This document shows, in pieces, positions 26,894-37,599 of a stretch of 64,000 nt of DNA. The number at the start of each line of letters is the position of its first letter. Position 1 is the first letter of the stretch. The stretch is from Nepenthes gracilis (Eukaryota > Streptophyta > Magnoliopsida > Caryophyllales > Nepenthaceae), in the NCBI GenBank assembly GCA_033239525.1, contig BSYO01000004.1:23784037-23848036 (forward strand). The letters are read 5' to 3'. Below the pieces are notes generated by a model. It was not told where the DNA came from. It ran no database searches and saw only the letters and a program-made list of their open reading frames with translations. The translations under genes were made by a program, and so were the position numbers.

Positions 26894-27874
26894 TGTTGCG
26901 TCCCGGTTCCGCGGTTATCGTGATTAGTGAGCCCGGATCTTTTTAAAGACGCGCTAAGCGTCGATTGAAGGGTTTGAGTATCCGCGTCTACATGAGCTCG
27001 GGCCTGCGCAGCCAAATACAAAAAAGCGAACAAGAGGTCGGGGGTCCCCCGAGGATTTTTCGTGAGGCGCTCAAACAAGTCTGTAAATTTCGCAACAAAT
27101 GGAAATGACCTTGACGCTAAAGGGCGGTGCGCGGATGAATCTTGTGAAAGCGTTAGAGATGCTCGTGTATGGTATGGAGAATGCGGTGAGCGGAGTTGTG
27201 GAAGGCGCAGGCTTCGTGCCAGTGCCTCTGATGGGTGGTGACTTTCCTGATCCTAAATAGGCGTGGGGTGAGTAATCGTGGCTAGCTTGTGCCGGGCGGA
27301 AGTGAGTCAATCCTCGGTTCGGCCGCGTTTCCTTCTTGTGATCAAGTTGAGAAGAAGGAAGGGCTCGAGTTTGTTGAGTTTGATTCGAATTAGAATCGAG
27401 TCAAAGAAGAGGACCCTTTTCTGTGGGGCGCGAGGGCTCTTATAGGCCTCTCCCCGTTGGACTCTGGGTACAGGCGCCGTTGTGAGGGCTTCATGGCTGG
27501 TCAGTCGGCTGTTGTGGACTGCCGGTCATGTCGGTTGTCCTCTTGTCGTGGCTGGCACGCCAAGCCGCGCCACGCCCGATTCCCTCCCGAGCGGGGATTG
27601 GTTGGTTACTGCCGAGGCGAGCTGCGGGAGCCATTGGCCCGTACGCACCCGGCTACTCCTCTATTGGCTAGCATTTTCGCCTTTTCGTCGATTTCCCGGC
27701 GACGCATTAAATGCGTTGCAGAGTTCCGTTGCCTTACGCCCGGCATGGGCTCGCACGCGCGTCTCCCGACTCTTGGGTGGTGGCCATCTCACGTAGGCTT
27801 TTGGACTTTTCGCGGGCCACGGAATTCTTCATGGGCTTGGAAATTCCTCATGGGCCAGGACATGGGACCCAACA
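26894..27874 (-). repeat. 3' LTR of the Tat-like element
   Basis: Homologous to 38868-39859. The strongest match is around 27160-27250 and 27300-27470; the outer ~130 bp is most diverged. The minus strand reads TGTTGGGTCCC to ...GGGACGCAACA. Confidence 0.93.
27436..27444 (-). promoter_or_regulatory. TATA box in the 3' LTR
   Basis: Minus-strand TATAAGAGC in a GC-rich setting; the same motif is kept in the 5' LTR at 39415-39423. Transcription from here would run left through R-U5 toward MTPC4. Confidence 0.6.
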
Positions 27875-27890
27875 CTAGCCCCCCATGCCT
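27875..27890 (-). other. Polypurine tract
   Basis: The minus strand reads ATGGGGGGCTAG immediately before the 3' LTR (plus ctagccccccat, 27875-27886); this is the expected plus-strand DNA priming site. The relic has an equivalent tract at 473-486. Confidence 0.75.
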
Positions 27891-29251
27891 GGGCCGGCCA
27901 GTGGTCGGGCCGGGTATGTCCCTTGGGCCATTCCGCAATTTCACACCCTTCCTCGTGCCGTGCTGTCGTTTGTCGTTTTCTGGGTTCGCGCCTTCCCCAG
28001 GAGCCAGGGCAGGCTTTTCAGGCGCTGCCATGACTCGTCACTTCGCCAGGCGAGATTCGCGCCCCTTGGGTTGCGTCTGACCAGGGGTCTCCCCTGTTCC
28101 ATAAAAGACGTCTGCTAGATGCCGTGTTGCGTTGGGTAAGAGGATGGCTCTCACCTTGCTCATAAATAGGAGGGGCGCTTGAGTAAGCTGAGTTCATCCC
28201 TTAGCAATCATCGGAGAGACAATAAGAAGATCCTCGCTTTCCTCGCCCTTAGCGGGTCCTCGAGAGGGAGTCGGGTGGATCGGCCAAATGCTTGGAGTCC
28301 TTGACGAAGACTGTCTTAACCCTCATCCTGTAGTTTGCTTTCTATGCTAACGAGAGTAGCTCGGCCATTCCGCTGTCGTCCCGTGCTCCCTTCCGGGTTG
28401 TGGCTCAGCTGACCTGGGGCAGAGTCTCGGCGGAATCCCTGTGGGTATGTTCACCTATCAGGTGGAGGCTTTCACATGTGCTCTTCCCATGCGTCAAGCT
28501 AGAGCGCCAACCATGGAGGGATGCGAGGTCAGTAGCCCTCCGAGGGAGTGGGGGGTCCTCACCCTACTTCCTCGGAGTGCTTTCCTGGCCTTGGTGCTTC
28601 CCCCTCCCTGGTGGATGGTGCTTCGGCGACTTCTACCAGGGGATGCTCCTCGCCTCCCCACCAGTCCGCTCAGCGAACAACCGACGGTTCCGGCCGTAGG
28701 GATCTCATGTGGATCACGTTCACCAAGCTCATCTGGGGCATGGTAAGGGAGCATACGGGGCTTCGCACCGTAGTCTTCCTTCGTCTTTCTCGTAGCCTTA
28801 TTGCTGCAAACTTTGTATTTTGTAAGAAATCATTGATTAATAAAAGAAGTAGCCTCTTTTTGCCTTCCTTTTCATCTTGTCTATGTGCGTACTCTTTTCC
28901 GTTGCCAGGCGTCTTGCCCTGGAGATCTGCATGTAACTCTGTGGGAGCTGGAGGAGTCCCTGTCAGCAGTCGCGTCTCCTGGGGTGACCAGCGCATTAAT
29001 TCCTGCGCGGTCAGGAGACGTCGCGTCGTGGAGCCTCGCTTTGAAAACGCGCGAGGTTTTATGAGCCTTCCACGTATAACATCCCCATTGGCCACACCCT
29101 GATGCTTCCTGCCCTTTGGAGTCGCAGCCTTTTCAGGAGAAAACTCGCCGATTTAAACACGCCGTTTTCTCCTGGAACCCGACACTTCTTTGCATTTGTG
29201 TGCTCATTGGTAGTTTGCTCTTCCCGTGTACGCTCTCTTGCTGCAAAATCG
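27891..29251. other. Non-coding spacer of the Tat-like element
   Basis: GC-rich sequence between the 3' LTR/PPT and the first plus-strand extra ORF. The open frames here are GC artefacts without recognisable family motifs. It may include the promoter or leader of the antisense ORF. Confidence 0.55.
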
Positions 29252-29959
29252 ATGGAAGATTCCTCTTATGACTCGGAACGCTCTTCTGACGAGTCTGAGT
29301 TCGGCTCTCACGCTCCCGTGACTTCAGGAGTCGGCACTTCAGGAGGGGCTCGCTCTGAAGCCACGGTCGCTAGTCCTTCTCAGAGTCGGGGAGCTCCTCC
29401 GGGTTTCGAGAGGGTCCAGCCGCGTCGGGGGACGGTTGCGGCCGAGGTGGAGTGGTTAAGGGCCCGCGTCGCACATTTGGAAGGCGCTTGGGCAGAGTCG
29501 GAGGCCAGGGCCACACGTCTTGTTGGCGCCAATGTGGGGGCGCAGGCCCGCATATTGGCCCTCGAACGAGAGGTCGAGGAACTCAAGCGACAATACGAGG
29601 CTGAGGTCGCCGGGCTGCGGTCGGAGGCCAGGGCCACTCGTCTTCTTGGCGCCAATGTGGGGGCGCAGGCCCGCGTATTGGCGCTTGAAGGAGAGATCGA
29701 GCAACTCAAGCAACAACACGAGGCCGAGGTCGCCGGGCTGCGGTCGGAGCTGAGGACGAGGCTTCGGCCAGAGGGAGTGAACCCTGCCTTGGAGCAAAGT
29801 TATTTTGACGCCGTTAGGCTTTGCCGAAGGCTGGCCTCGCTGGAGGATTCAAGCTTCCGTGTGGGTGTTCTAGACCCTCGCAACTCGCACGCTCGAACTC
29901 GCGAACAGTTGGTGGACTACCATGTCCAAAGCTCTTCCACTGGCCATTGGGACCATTAG
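29252..29959 (+). CDS. Antisense extra ORF A: acidic/coiled-coil protein of the Tat-like element
   Basis: An intact 235-aa frame from the ATG at 29252 (MEDSSYDSERSSDESEFGSH); an in-frame upstream extension to 29102 looks non-coding. Residues 1-60 are Ser/Glu-rich and probably disordered. From about residue 65 comes a long coiled coil (VEWLRARVAHLEGAW, LEREVEELKRQYEAEV) with a 41-aa tandem repeat. A conserved tail, LEQSYFDAVRLCRRLASLE, matches LEAQYWDGIRLCRKIASLV of extra ORF B, so A and B share a C-terminal module. A lacks the N-terminal globular domain of B. It lies opposite to gag-pol, between integrase and 3' LTR, where Tat elements such as Grande or RIRE2 are reported to carry extra ORFs. 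Function is unknown. It may be a 3' exon or a duplicate of a larger antisense gene. Confidence 0.65.
   Translation: MEDSSYDSERSSDESEFGSHAPVTSGVGTSGGARSEATVASPSQSRGAPPGFERVQPRRGTVAAEVEWLRARVAHLEGAWAESEARATRLVGANVGAQARILALEREVEELKRQYEAEVAGLRSEARATRLLGANVGAQARVLALEGEIEQLKQQHEAEVAGLRSELRTRLRPEGVNPALEQSYFDAVRLCRRLASLEDSSFRVGVLDPRNSHARTREQLVDYHVQSSSTGHWDH
29498..29743 (+). repeat. 123-bp tandem duplication (41 aa) in extra ORF A
   Basis: Units 29498-29620 and 29621-29743 encode near-identical coiled-coil segments beginning SEARATRL and ending EAEVAGLR. The unit length is a multiple of 3, so the frame is kept. Confidence 0.95.
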
Positions 29960-30409
29960 CTGACTGTTTCTTTTTGCTGTCGCACTTCTTCTTCTTTTTG
30001 TAACCGTTGTAACGGGTTCTGCTATTATAATGAAGGCTGTTATTTTGTCGCACCGTTTTGTCCTCCGAACTTCTCGATTCTTTATTGGTTTTTCCGTTTT
30101 GTGCTACCGTGCGCCTCTTCGTGGGCTTTACTATCGTGAGCCTTTGTTTAATGTGGTGGCGCCAGCGTGGATCCTGGCCAGACGGCTGAGGGGACGCGCC
30201 TGCCAGTTTGGCGTTTAGCCATGATTGCGGACGATTTCGGATCTTGCGGTGCTTTATGAAGCCGGCACGTGTCCTGATCGCCTGTGACAGTGCCGCTTTG
30301 GTTTCCCGCCTTTTGGCTTTCCGTTGCCTATTTAAACCAATCGGGGATTGCTTCCCTCCTTCTGCTGAGATTTTTCCTGTATCATACTTGCGTCAACCGA
30401 GAGAGAGAG

Positions 30410-32322
30410 ATGGCGAAAAAGAGAGAGAGCTCTTCTTCTTCCCAAGCTCCCAGAGCCACTTGTCATGGTGTTCATAACACCATGTCCGTCCTGACTGCGG
30501 GAGCCATTGCTTCTCTGGTGGTCGATTACGGCATTCCCAGTGATTGGAGTTACCGTGCTCCTGGCGCATTGGATAGAGCCAGCGCCCCCCCAGCGGGCTT
30601 AATTAAGGTGTACGAGTACCATCTGACGGGGGGCTTCGTTACCCGACGCAGTGCACGCTGTATGCGCTGGTGGATGCGTTGAGAGTTCCAGTGGCAAGGC
30701 TGCACCCCAACTCCTTGCACTATCTGGTGTCCCTGTGTATCTTTGCCCTCCTTCACAGCGGCTCTTTTGATACCAAGGCGGCAAGATTGATCTTCCGGTT
30801 CACAGAGTCGGAGGATTGGGTGTCGATGTCCCCCAAAGCGGGGTTTCGCTTCCGCAGCACCAACCCTGACTCGGTGAAGGGCTGGAAGGAGCGCTTCTTC
30901 TTTTTGCAGGAGCCCCCTGATTCTGAACTCTCGCGAGTGTGGGGCTCGATTTCAGGGTACTTTTAGGACAAGCCGTCGGCTAAGGATGTCGTGGAGTCAG
31001 CGAAGCTGATATCCACCATCAAGTCTGAAGAGGCGAAATTCTCCGTCCAGGGTTACTTCCTGACTTCCATCACGTTCGAGGCCTGCAAATGGGGACCTCC
31101 TTCGGGATGGACGATCGCTGGACCGGGTAAGAGAGGTCCTGGAGATTCGGCCACTCCTCCACCGTCCGGGGGGGACGAGGAGGAAAGCTGCTCATTATTG
31201 GAGTCGTCGACGAACAACGATGAGGACGAGGCCGCCTTAAAGAGGCTGAGGGATGCCGAGGTGACTTCCACGCGGAGGTCCAGGAGGCGGATCGCCGGCT
31301 CTTCCGTTGTGGTGGGAAGTCCGGCTTCGAAGGGGCCCACAAGTGCGGGTCGCCAGGGGGAAACCGTCGAGCCGTCGTTGACTTCGGTCGCAGGACTAGC
31401 CGCTCGCGAAGTCTGCGAGGTGGAGTCTCTACCCACTGGGAGTCCCCTCGCGCGCTCTATCGCAGAGGCGTCTGCAGACACCGCCCCAGAGGCGATGGAG
31501 GACGTCGTCGTTCTTGAGGATCCGTAGGGGCCGCTTTCAGCCGCGCCTATGCTGATACCGGAGGTCAGGGGGCCTGTAGAGCCGACAGTGATCTTTGTGG
31601 AGCCTATCTCAGAATACAGGCTCCCTGAAGGTTTGGCTCTGTCTCCAGAGGGAGGCGTCGCGTTCACTGCTGATCCGGTCCAAGCTAGCGAGAGGGCAGC
31701 CGGGTCGTCTTCGTGGCAGGAGCCCCCGAGCGCTCCTACGGCCGCCACTCTTCCGGCCAGCTCGCCCTCAGCAGGCGAAGGCGAGGAACCTCAGAGGGAG
31801 GCTCCGTTGAGCGATCTCGCACACTCTCCCAGCGTTGCTCCTGCTCAGGTACGGTTGTTTCCATCTGGCTTTTCTTTGCCGTCACATGCTTTGGGAGTGC
31901 TTCTGATGTCGCTTCTTATGTAGGCTTCAGGTGGTGTCAACCCTTTTGATGCGTTGACCGCCCTCCTTCACGGGGACTTGCAGCAGGCCATCTCCAATGG
32001 AAGGACCCAATTTGCATCTCTTGAAGAGGAGAATGGGCACCTGCAGCAGAGAGTGGCGCAACTGGAAGCCCAACTCGTCGCCTCAGAGGACCACGTGGCC
32101 AGGCTGGTTAGAGACATGGTTGGCCGGTACTCTCTGTCAGAATCACGGCTGGCGTTGGAGGCTCAGTATTGGGACGGCATCCGCCTATGCCGCAAGATCG
32201 CCTCCTTGGTGGCTCCCCACGTTCCTGAGGGAGTCTTTCATCCGGGGAACGCCGGGATACAGGAGGCATCTCGCCTGAAGAATTTTCATGAGGAGGCGGG
32301 TCCGTCAAGTCGGTCCGATTAG
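30410..32322 (+). pseudogene. Antisense extra ORF B: Transposase_28-like plus coiled coil, spliced, decayed
   Basis: Starts at 30410 (MAKKRESSSSSQAPR). The N-terminal globular part includes LTAGAIASLVVDYGIPSDW, then after a frameshift near 30640-30665 VARLHPNSLHYLVSLCIFAL, FRFTESEDWVSM and WKERFFFLQEP, the pattern I associate with the plant Transposase_28 family (PF04195). From 30670 onward one frame runs to 32322, broken by TAG at 30964-30966 and 31525-31527 and by a predicted 75-nt intron (31849-31923, CAG|GTACGG ... TTATGTAG|GC) whose removal keeps frame. A low-complexity Pro/Ser/Gly/Glu region (about 31100-31850) precedes a coiled coil (FASLEEENGHLQQRVAQLE) and the tail shared with extra ORF A. 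It lies antisense to pol. The role is unknown; suggestions in the field include a trans-acting element protein. Family assignment is moderate, architecture is clear. Confidence 0.65.
31849..31923 (+). other. Predicted 75-nt intron in extra ORF B
   Basis: Donor CTCAG|GTACGG and acceptor TTATGTAG|GCTTCAG; 75 nt, T-rich, ending in the in-frame TAG that would otherwise stop translation. Splicing joins VAPAQ to ASGGVNPFDALT in the same frame. The relic at 5221-5297 has a matching GT-start, T-rich segment before ACTTCAAG. Confidence 0.65.
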
Positions 32323-33549
32323 TCTCTGCTTGTGTTGGTTGTTAGACCGTCTTTGGCCTTTGTATCATACTGGTTCCCTATATATGAATGAAAAGTGTCT
32401 TTTTCTTCTTTGCACTTGTGCTTCTTCTGTCGTGGGATGTCGCTTGCAGTCTTCGTTTACTATAATCTGTTGGATTACTTCTCATGCTTGAACGTTAGGC
32501 TCTTCGGAGCCATTGTTGCTAAGGCCCCATCCAGGCGCCTTCTTGCGTGGTGCTCAACCTTCGTAAGAGGATATCGTCGCAACTCACGCGTTTAGGGGGC
32601 TCGATCTGGTGAGGCGGATGTCATCGCCAAGCCCCTGGAGCCGCAACGAGGGTTAGCACAGTTGTCAAGCCACGGTAACCGAACTCCTGGGTCTAGGACT
32701 CGGTTGCGTATGATCGCGGGAGGTGTGTGGCCCCTGCTCAAGGCATATAATTACCAAGTTGAGGTCCTAGCCCACGACCATTGTAGACTGAGGGTACTCT
32801 CTTCTGTTCAAGAAGGTCGCCGCACGCCTCGCAATTTTGCCCCCAAGGTTTCGTCGGCCGTAGATTGGGGACTTCAGGAGAGCCCGGGCACGATGCTTTG
32901 ACCGCCCGGGTTGTCGGTCTGGCTTTGTTTGATGGACCGCCCGGGTCCTTTCGATGAGATGCTTGACCTTTGAGTGGCTACCTTCGGGCTGTCAAGCGCG
33001 GGTCTTAATATCTGGGGGGCCGCTCGAGCCCACTGGCGCGGAGCCAAAATGCATAAAGCCATCCCCAAGCCATCTGGCGTGGGGACGAAGTCTTGGGACG
33101 GTTGATTTCGGACCGTCTGGCACTGGGCCAAGGACTAGTTTTACGGACGAACGCTTGTCCTCCCGACTTAGGGGCAGTCTAGGTCGTATGATTTAAGGAT
33201 GCAATGCATATCATCAATTCACACGAATGAAGATGCAAAATGACAGGAAGAGTGTTTATATTAATCAAAAGATAAAGCTCATGTCCAAGCACTCGTTATG
33301 ATGCATGCGCGTGCGACTTACCTGAGCTGATGTAGCATCACTGGTAGTACTTCCTTAAGTTAGCGGCGTTCCAGGTTTGCGGGACCAGTTTGCCGTTCTA
33401 GGCGCGTAGCTTGTACGCTCCGCTCCGGAGGATTGCGGAGACGAGGAACGGTCCCTCCCACCCAGGGGAGAGTTTGTTCCTGTTCACGGTCTTTCCTGCC
33501 GCCTCTACGCTCCGGAGGACTAGGTCTCCAACTTCCAGTGGGCGCGCCT
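32323..33549. other. Spacer between extra ORF B and pol
   Basis: About 1.2 kb in which convergent reading frames (plus-strand ORF B and minus-strand pol) end. It includes the integrase C-terminal remnant at its right edge; no other coding signal. Confidence 0.5.
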
Positions 33550-34719
33550 TTACCCTTTTGTTGTAGTACCGTGCGACTCGCTGCTGATAGGCCGCTGTTC
33601 GTAGTCGTGCGGCGTCTCAAACTTTTGAAAGCAGGTCCAGACTTTCCCGAAGCCTTTGTTCGTTGGCGGCTGGGTCAAAGCATTCGATCCGCAGGCTTGG
33701 CATTTCCACCTCCACGGGCACCACAGCCTCAGCCCCAAAGCAAAGGTTGAAGGGCGTCTCCCTTGTCGGCTCCCTCGCAGTTGTTCGATACGACCATAGC
33801 ACGGATGGTAGCTCTTGATCCGAGAGCCCCTGCGTCTTCGAACGATTTTCAATCCGTGCAGCAATGTGCGGTTGGTGACCTCAACCTGTCCGTTTACCTG
33901 AGGGTGCGCCACGGACGTATGTATCAGCTTGATGCGAAGGCCGCGACAGTACTTCGTAAAGCGCTTGCCGGTGAATTGTGTTCCGTTATCTGTCACTACG
34001 ACCTCAGGGATCCCAAAGTGGCAAACGATGCCTTGACGGAGGAACTCCGTCGCATTCTGCTCTGTGATCTTGGCGAGAGGGACGGCTTCCACCCACTTGG
34101 TGAAGTAGTCGATGCCGACGATTAAAAATTTTCTTTGTCCGGTAGCCAGAGGTAGGGGCCCAAGTATGTCGAGCCCCCATTGTGTGAACGGCCATGGGGA
34201 TTGGAGATAGTGCAGCTCTGTGTGCGGCTGGTGCGTCATATTCCCGTGGACCTGGCAACTTTCACATTTTCGGACGAACTCCATAGCCTCTCGCTTCATG
34301 GTGGGCCAGTAGAACCCTTGCCGCATGACATTAAATGCTAGGTTCTTGCCGCCGATGTGCGAGCCGCACAGTCCCAGATGTACTTCTGCCAGCGCGTAAT
34401 CGGCTTCCTCTGGCGTGAGGCACTTCAGGAGGGGAGTGGAGTATCCTCGCCTGTATAGTCTCTCATTCAGAATCGTGTACCATCCTGCCGTCTTCTTGAT
34501 CCGCCTGGCTTCACTGATGTCGTCGGGTAGGGTTCCTTCAGCCAGGAACTTCACGTACGGTGTCATCCAATTGTCTCCCGTGTCGACCCGTAGCACCTTT
34601 TTGTCTTCGGCGTCGATGCTAGGTGCGGTCAGGACTTCCCTGGGCTCTCTCGCGTACTGCTCCATGGACACAGCGGCGCGTCCCGGGCACTCGGTCAACA
34701 AGGCTCGTTGTCCGATCAC
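33550..34719 (-). pseudogene. Integrase region of the Tat-like pol
   Basis: Would insert element cDNA into the genome. The frame contains the HHCC zinc-binding region (HLGLCGSHIGGKNL ... CESCQVHG), then the catalytic core with the three acidic residues in WGLDILGPLP, VVTDNGTQF and NGQVEVTNRTLLHGL. Near 33830 a frameshift moves the downstream part (LWSYRTTAREPTRETPFNL, FGAEAVVPVE) into another minus-strand frame (33617-33802). The catalytic triad looks intact but the protein cannot be made whole. Confidence 0.92.
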
Positions 34720-35165
34720 GGGATGTGTTCGATCTCAAAACGACCGAACTCAGGGATCAGGGCCTTGACTTTTGCCAGGTACCTCACAAGCTGTGGGTTC
34801 GAGGCGTCAAAGTTCCCCTTCACCTAATTGACCACAAGTTCGGAGTCACTACGCACGACCAACGACAGCGCGGAACACTCCTTCGCCAGTCGCAGGCCCG
34901 CGAGGAGGGCCTCGTATTCCGCCACATTGTTAGTGGCCGGGAAGGCCAGCGTGACGGAGTATGTAATCTCCATGCCCTCGGGTGTCCTTAGCACGACACC
35001 AGCTCTGCTGCCTGCCTGGGTAGATGACCCGTCTACATTCAGGGTCCACACAGGAAGATCGCCATCTACCATACTTCTTAGATTGCTGTCTTTGTACGAC
35101 GATAAAGTCTGCTAGAGCCTGTCCTTTCACGGCTGGTCGGGGGCGAAACTCCAGGTCGAATTCCC
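34720..35165 (-). pseudogene. RNase H region of the Tat-like pol
   Basis: Contains the second, plant-archaeal-type RNase H used by Tat elements: WTLNVDGSST, GVVLRTPEG, NNVAEYEALLAGLRLA, SDSELVVN, giving the D-E-D acidic residues. The linker LGEFDLEFRPRPAVKGQALADF (translated in parts) lies in a different frame around 35090-35165, so at least one frameshift separates it from RT. Confidence 0.85.
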
Positions 35166-36230
35166 CTAGCTTGACAGCCCACTTAACCCGGTGTAGTAGG
35201 ACGTCTTCGGCTTTTGCAAGATCGACTTCAGCGGGTCAGTGCAGCCGATCGACGATCCGGTCGGCTGGAAATAGGGCGCGGACTTCCGCGCCGCATAGAC
35301 AGCGAGCACCATCTTTCGCGTGCGGATAGCGAGCCTCCACGCTCGGCACCGGCTTACGTAGTACACTGGCTGTTGTCTGCCTTCGTGCTCCGCAACTAAC
35401 ACCGAGCTAAGGGCCGCTGCCGATGTGGCCAAGTAGAGGTAGAGATCGCCTCCTTCGCGCGGCGAGCTTAAGAGCGGTGCGTTGGAGAGGTAAGTCTTCA
35501 ATTCCCTGAAGGCTTCGTCGCATTCTTCACTCCACTTGAACCCCTGCGATTTGGTGCCCCTTAGCGCCTTGAAGAAGGGCAAGTATTTTTCTGCTGACTT
35601 GGCGAGGAAGCGTGAGAGGGCCACTATTCGCCCGGTCAGCTTCTGTATCTCTTTTATCGTCCGCAGAGGGTTCATGTCGAAGATGGCTCTGATCTTCTCC
35701 GGATTGGCCTCGATGCCACGTTGCGACACGATGAAACCTAGGAACTTCCCTGAGGTTACTCTGAACGCACACTTAGCGGGGTTGAGCTTCATCCCGTGCC
35801 GTCGGAGGATCTGAAAAGTCTCATCTAGGTCGTTGACGTGGCTGCTGGCAACTTTGCTCTTCACCAGCATGTCATCGACGTACACCTCCACGTTCCGTCC
35901 GATCTGGGCCTCGAACATTTTATACACAAGGCGCTGGTAGGTCGCACCAGCATTCTTGAGACCAAAGGGTATCATTTTGTAGCAATACGTCCCCTGGTCT
36001 GTCATGAACGAGGTGTGCTCCGCGTCCTCTGAGTCCATCCGGATCTGGTTGTACCCAGAGTATGCGTCCATGAAGCTCAGGAGCTCGTGTCCAGACGTGG
36101 AGTCCACGAGCTGGTCAATCCTGGGGAGCGGGAAGCTGTCTTTAGGGCTGGCCTTGTTCACATCAGTGAAGTCGACACACATCCACTACTTGCCGCTGCT
36201 CTTTTTTACCAACACAACGTTGGACAGCCA
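35166..36230 (-). pseudogene. Reverse transcriptase region of the Tat-like pol
   Basis: The 338-residue open part starts at MCVDFTDVNKASPKDSFPLP. It contains SFMDAYSGYNQI, IPFGLKNAGATYQRLV and the catalytic YVDDMLVKS (residues 101-109), then the first RNase H-like segment (KWSEECDEAFRELKTYLS, YVSRC). Just upstream, codon 36186-36188 is TAG in SSGK-stop-WMCVDF, where the family normally has an unbroken sequence. The frame is also lost after about 35240. Confidence 0.93.
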
Positions 36231-36437
36231 CTCCGGGTACTGGACTTCTCTGATGAATCCGGAGTCCAAGAGCCTCTTCACCTCTTCCCTTATGGCGACC
36301 AACTTCTCGATGGAGTGGTTCCTTTGCTTTTGCCGAATGGGCTTTCGGCTCGAGTCAATGCCCAGCTTGTGGACTATGATCTCAGCCGGTATCCCGGCAT
36401 GTCAGTGGAAACCCACGCAAACACGTTGGAGTTAGCC

Positions 36438-37477
36438 CTAAGGAAGGTAATCAATCGGTCGCGCTCCGTAAGTTGGAGGGATCTCCCCGTTGATGCATCG
36501 TTCCAGCTCGGAAGGGTTCAGTGGGATTGCCTCAGTTTCTTCTCCAGACTGGGCCTGTTGCAGCAAGGTCTCGTCGCGGAGGTCAATGTCTTCGTCTAGG
36601 CGGTATGGCACCGCCGGGTTGATCTGGGACAGGTAGCACGTCCGTCCCAATACCTGATCTCCAAGGACTTCACCCACGCCCCACGGAGTCGAAAATTTTA
36701 CCTTCAGGTATGGGATGGACGTCACAGCTCCGAAGGTGGTTAGAAAAGGTCTTCCCAATATGGCGTTGTAAACGGATAGAAGGTCAACGACGAGGAATGC
36801 CAGCTCTCGCGTCACAGAGCGCGGTGGGTCCCCATAGTGACTTCCAGCCGAACTATCCCTTGCACGAGGACTGGCTCGTTGTCCAAGCCGTACAAGGGTC
36901 CACTCGCAGCTTTCATATGGCTTCATTTTAGTCCAAGTTTAAAGAAGGCAGAAAGATACAACAAATTTTGAGAACTTCCATTATCAATGAAAACTCGTTT
37001 CAGTTGGTAGTCATCTCCATCACCTGAAACGAGGGCCGATACAATAAGGAGGTCGGTATGGCGAGAGGTTACATGAGCCATATCATCGCTGCTAAAGCAA
37101 ATGACATCATTCCTAACCCCTATCATCGCTCGCTTGTTGCTGGAAGTCGGCTCCGGTTGCCCACGCCTAGCGTCCGCGACGGCCATGGTGGCAATCATAC
37201 TGACCACGCCGGCGGCCGTGCGAGCTCTCAAAGGCTCGCTGGCTTCACCGTCGGAGGTTGCTGGTTCTGCCCTGAGCTCTTCACGAACCACTTCAAATGT
37301 CCGCGCCGGATCAAATCTTCGATCTCCTGCTGCAGGGTCCGACAGTTCTTGGTTGAGTGTCCCAAGCAGCGGTGGTACAGGCAATACTTCGCCCCGTGGG
37401 TCGCCATTTGCTGGGACCCTTGGCGTCTTTGGCCACTTGAAGAACTTCTCATCCTGGTTGCATCGGGATGTTCGCAC
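36438..37477 (-). pseudogene. Protease region of the Tat-like gag-pol
   Basis: Two overlapping minus-strand frames (36923-37477 and 36438-36926) show an aspartic-protease-like core: KRVFIDNGSSQNLLYLSAF (active-site Asp-x-Gly-Ser-Ser form typical of plant gypsy elements), then FLVVDLLSVYNAILGRPFL. The break between them near 36925 is a frameshift. Confidence 0.8.
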
Positions 37478-37599
37478 GGCTTGTCATTCGGAGGGGCGGG
37501 AGGCTCTGTTGTAATCTTTTCTGGGCCCCTGTGGGGTCGGCCACGCTCGGCGCTCCGGGAAGCGCTAGCCGTCGTTGTCCCTCTTTCTCCCGCCAGACG

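Noticed and set aside
27457..29102. Frames of 100-207 aa on both strands
   Set aside because: Located in the LTR and GC-rich spacer of the Tat-like element, with no family motifs and no agreement with the other LTR.
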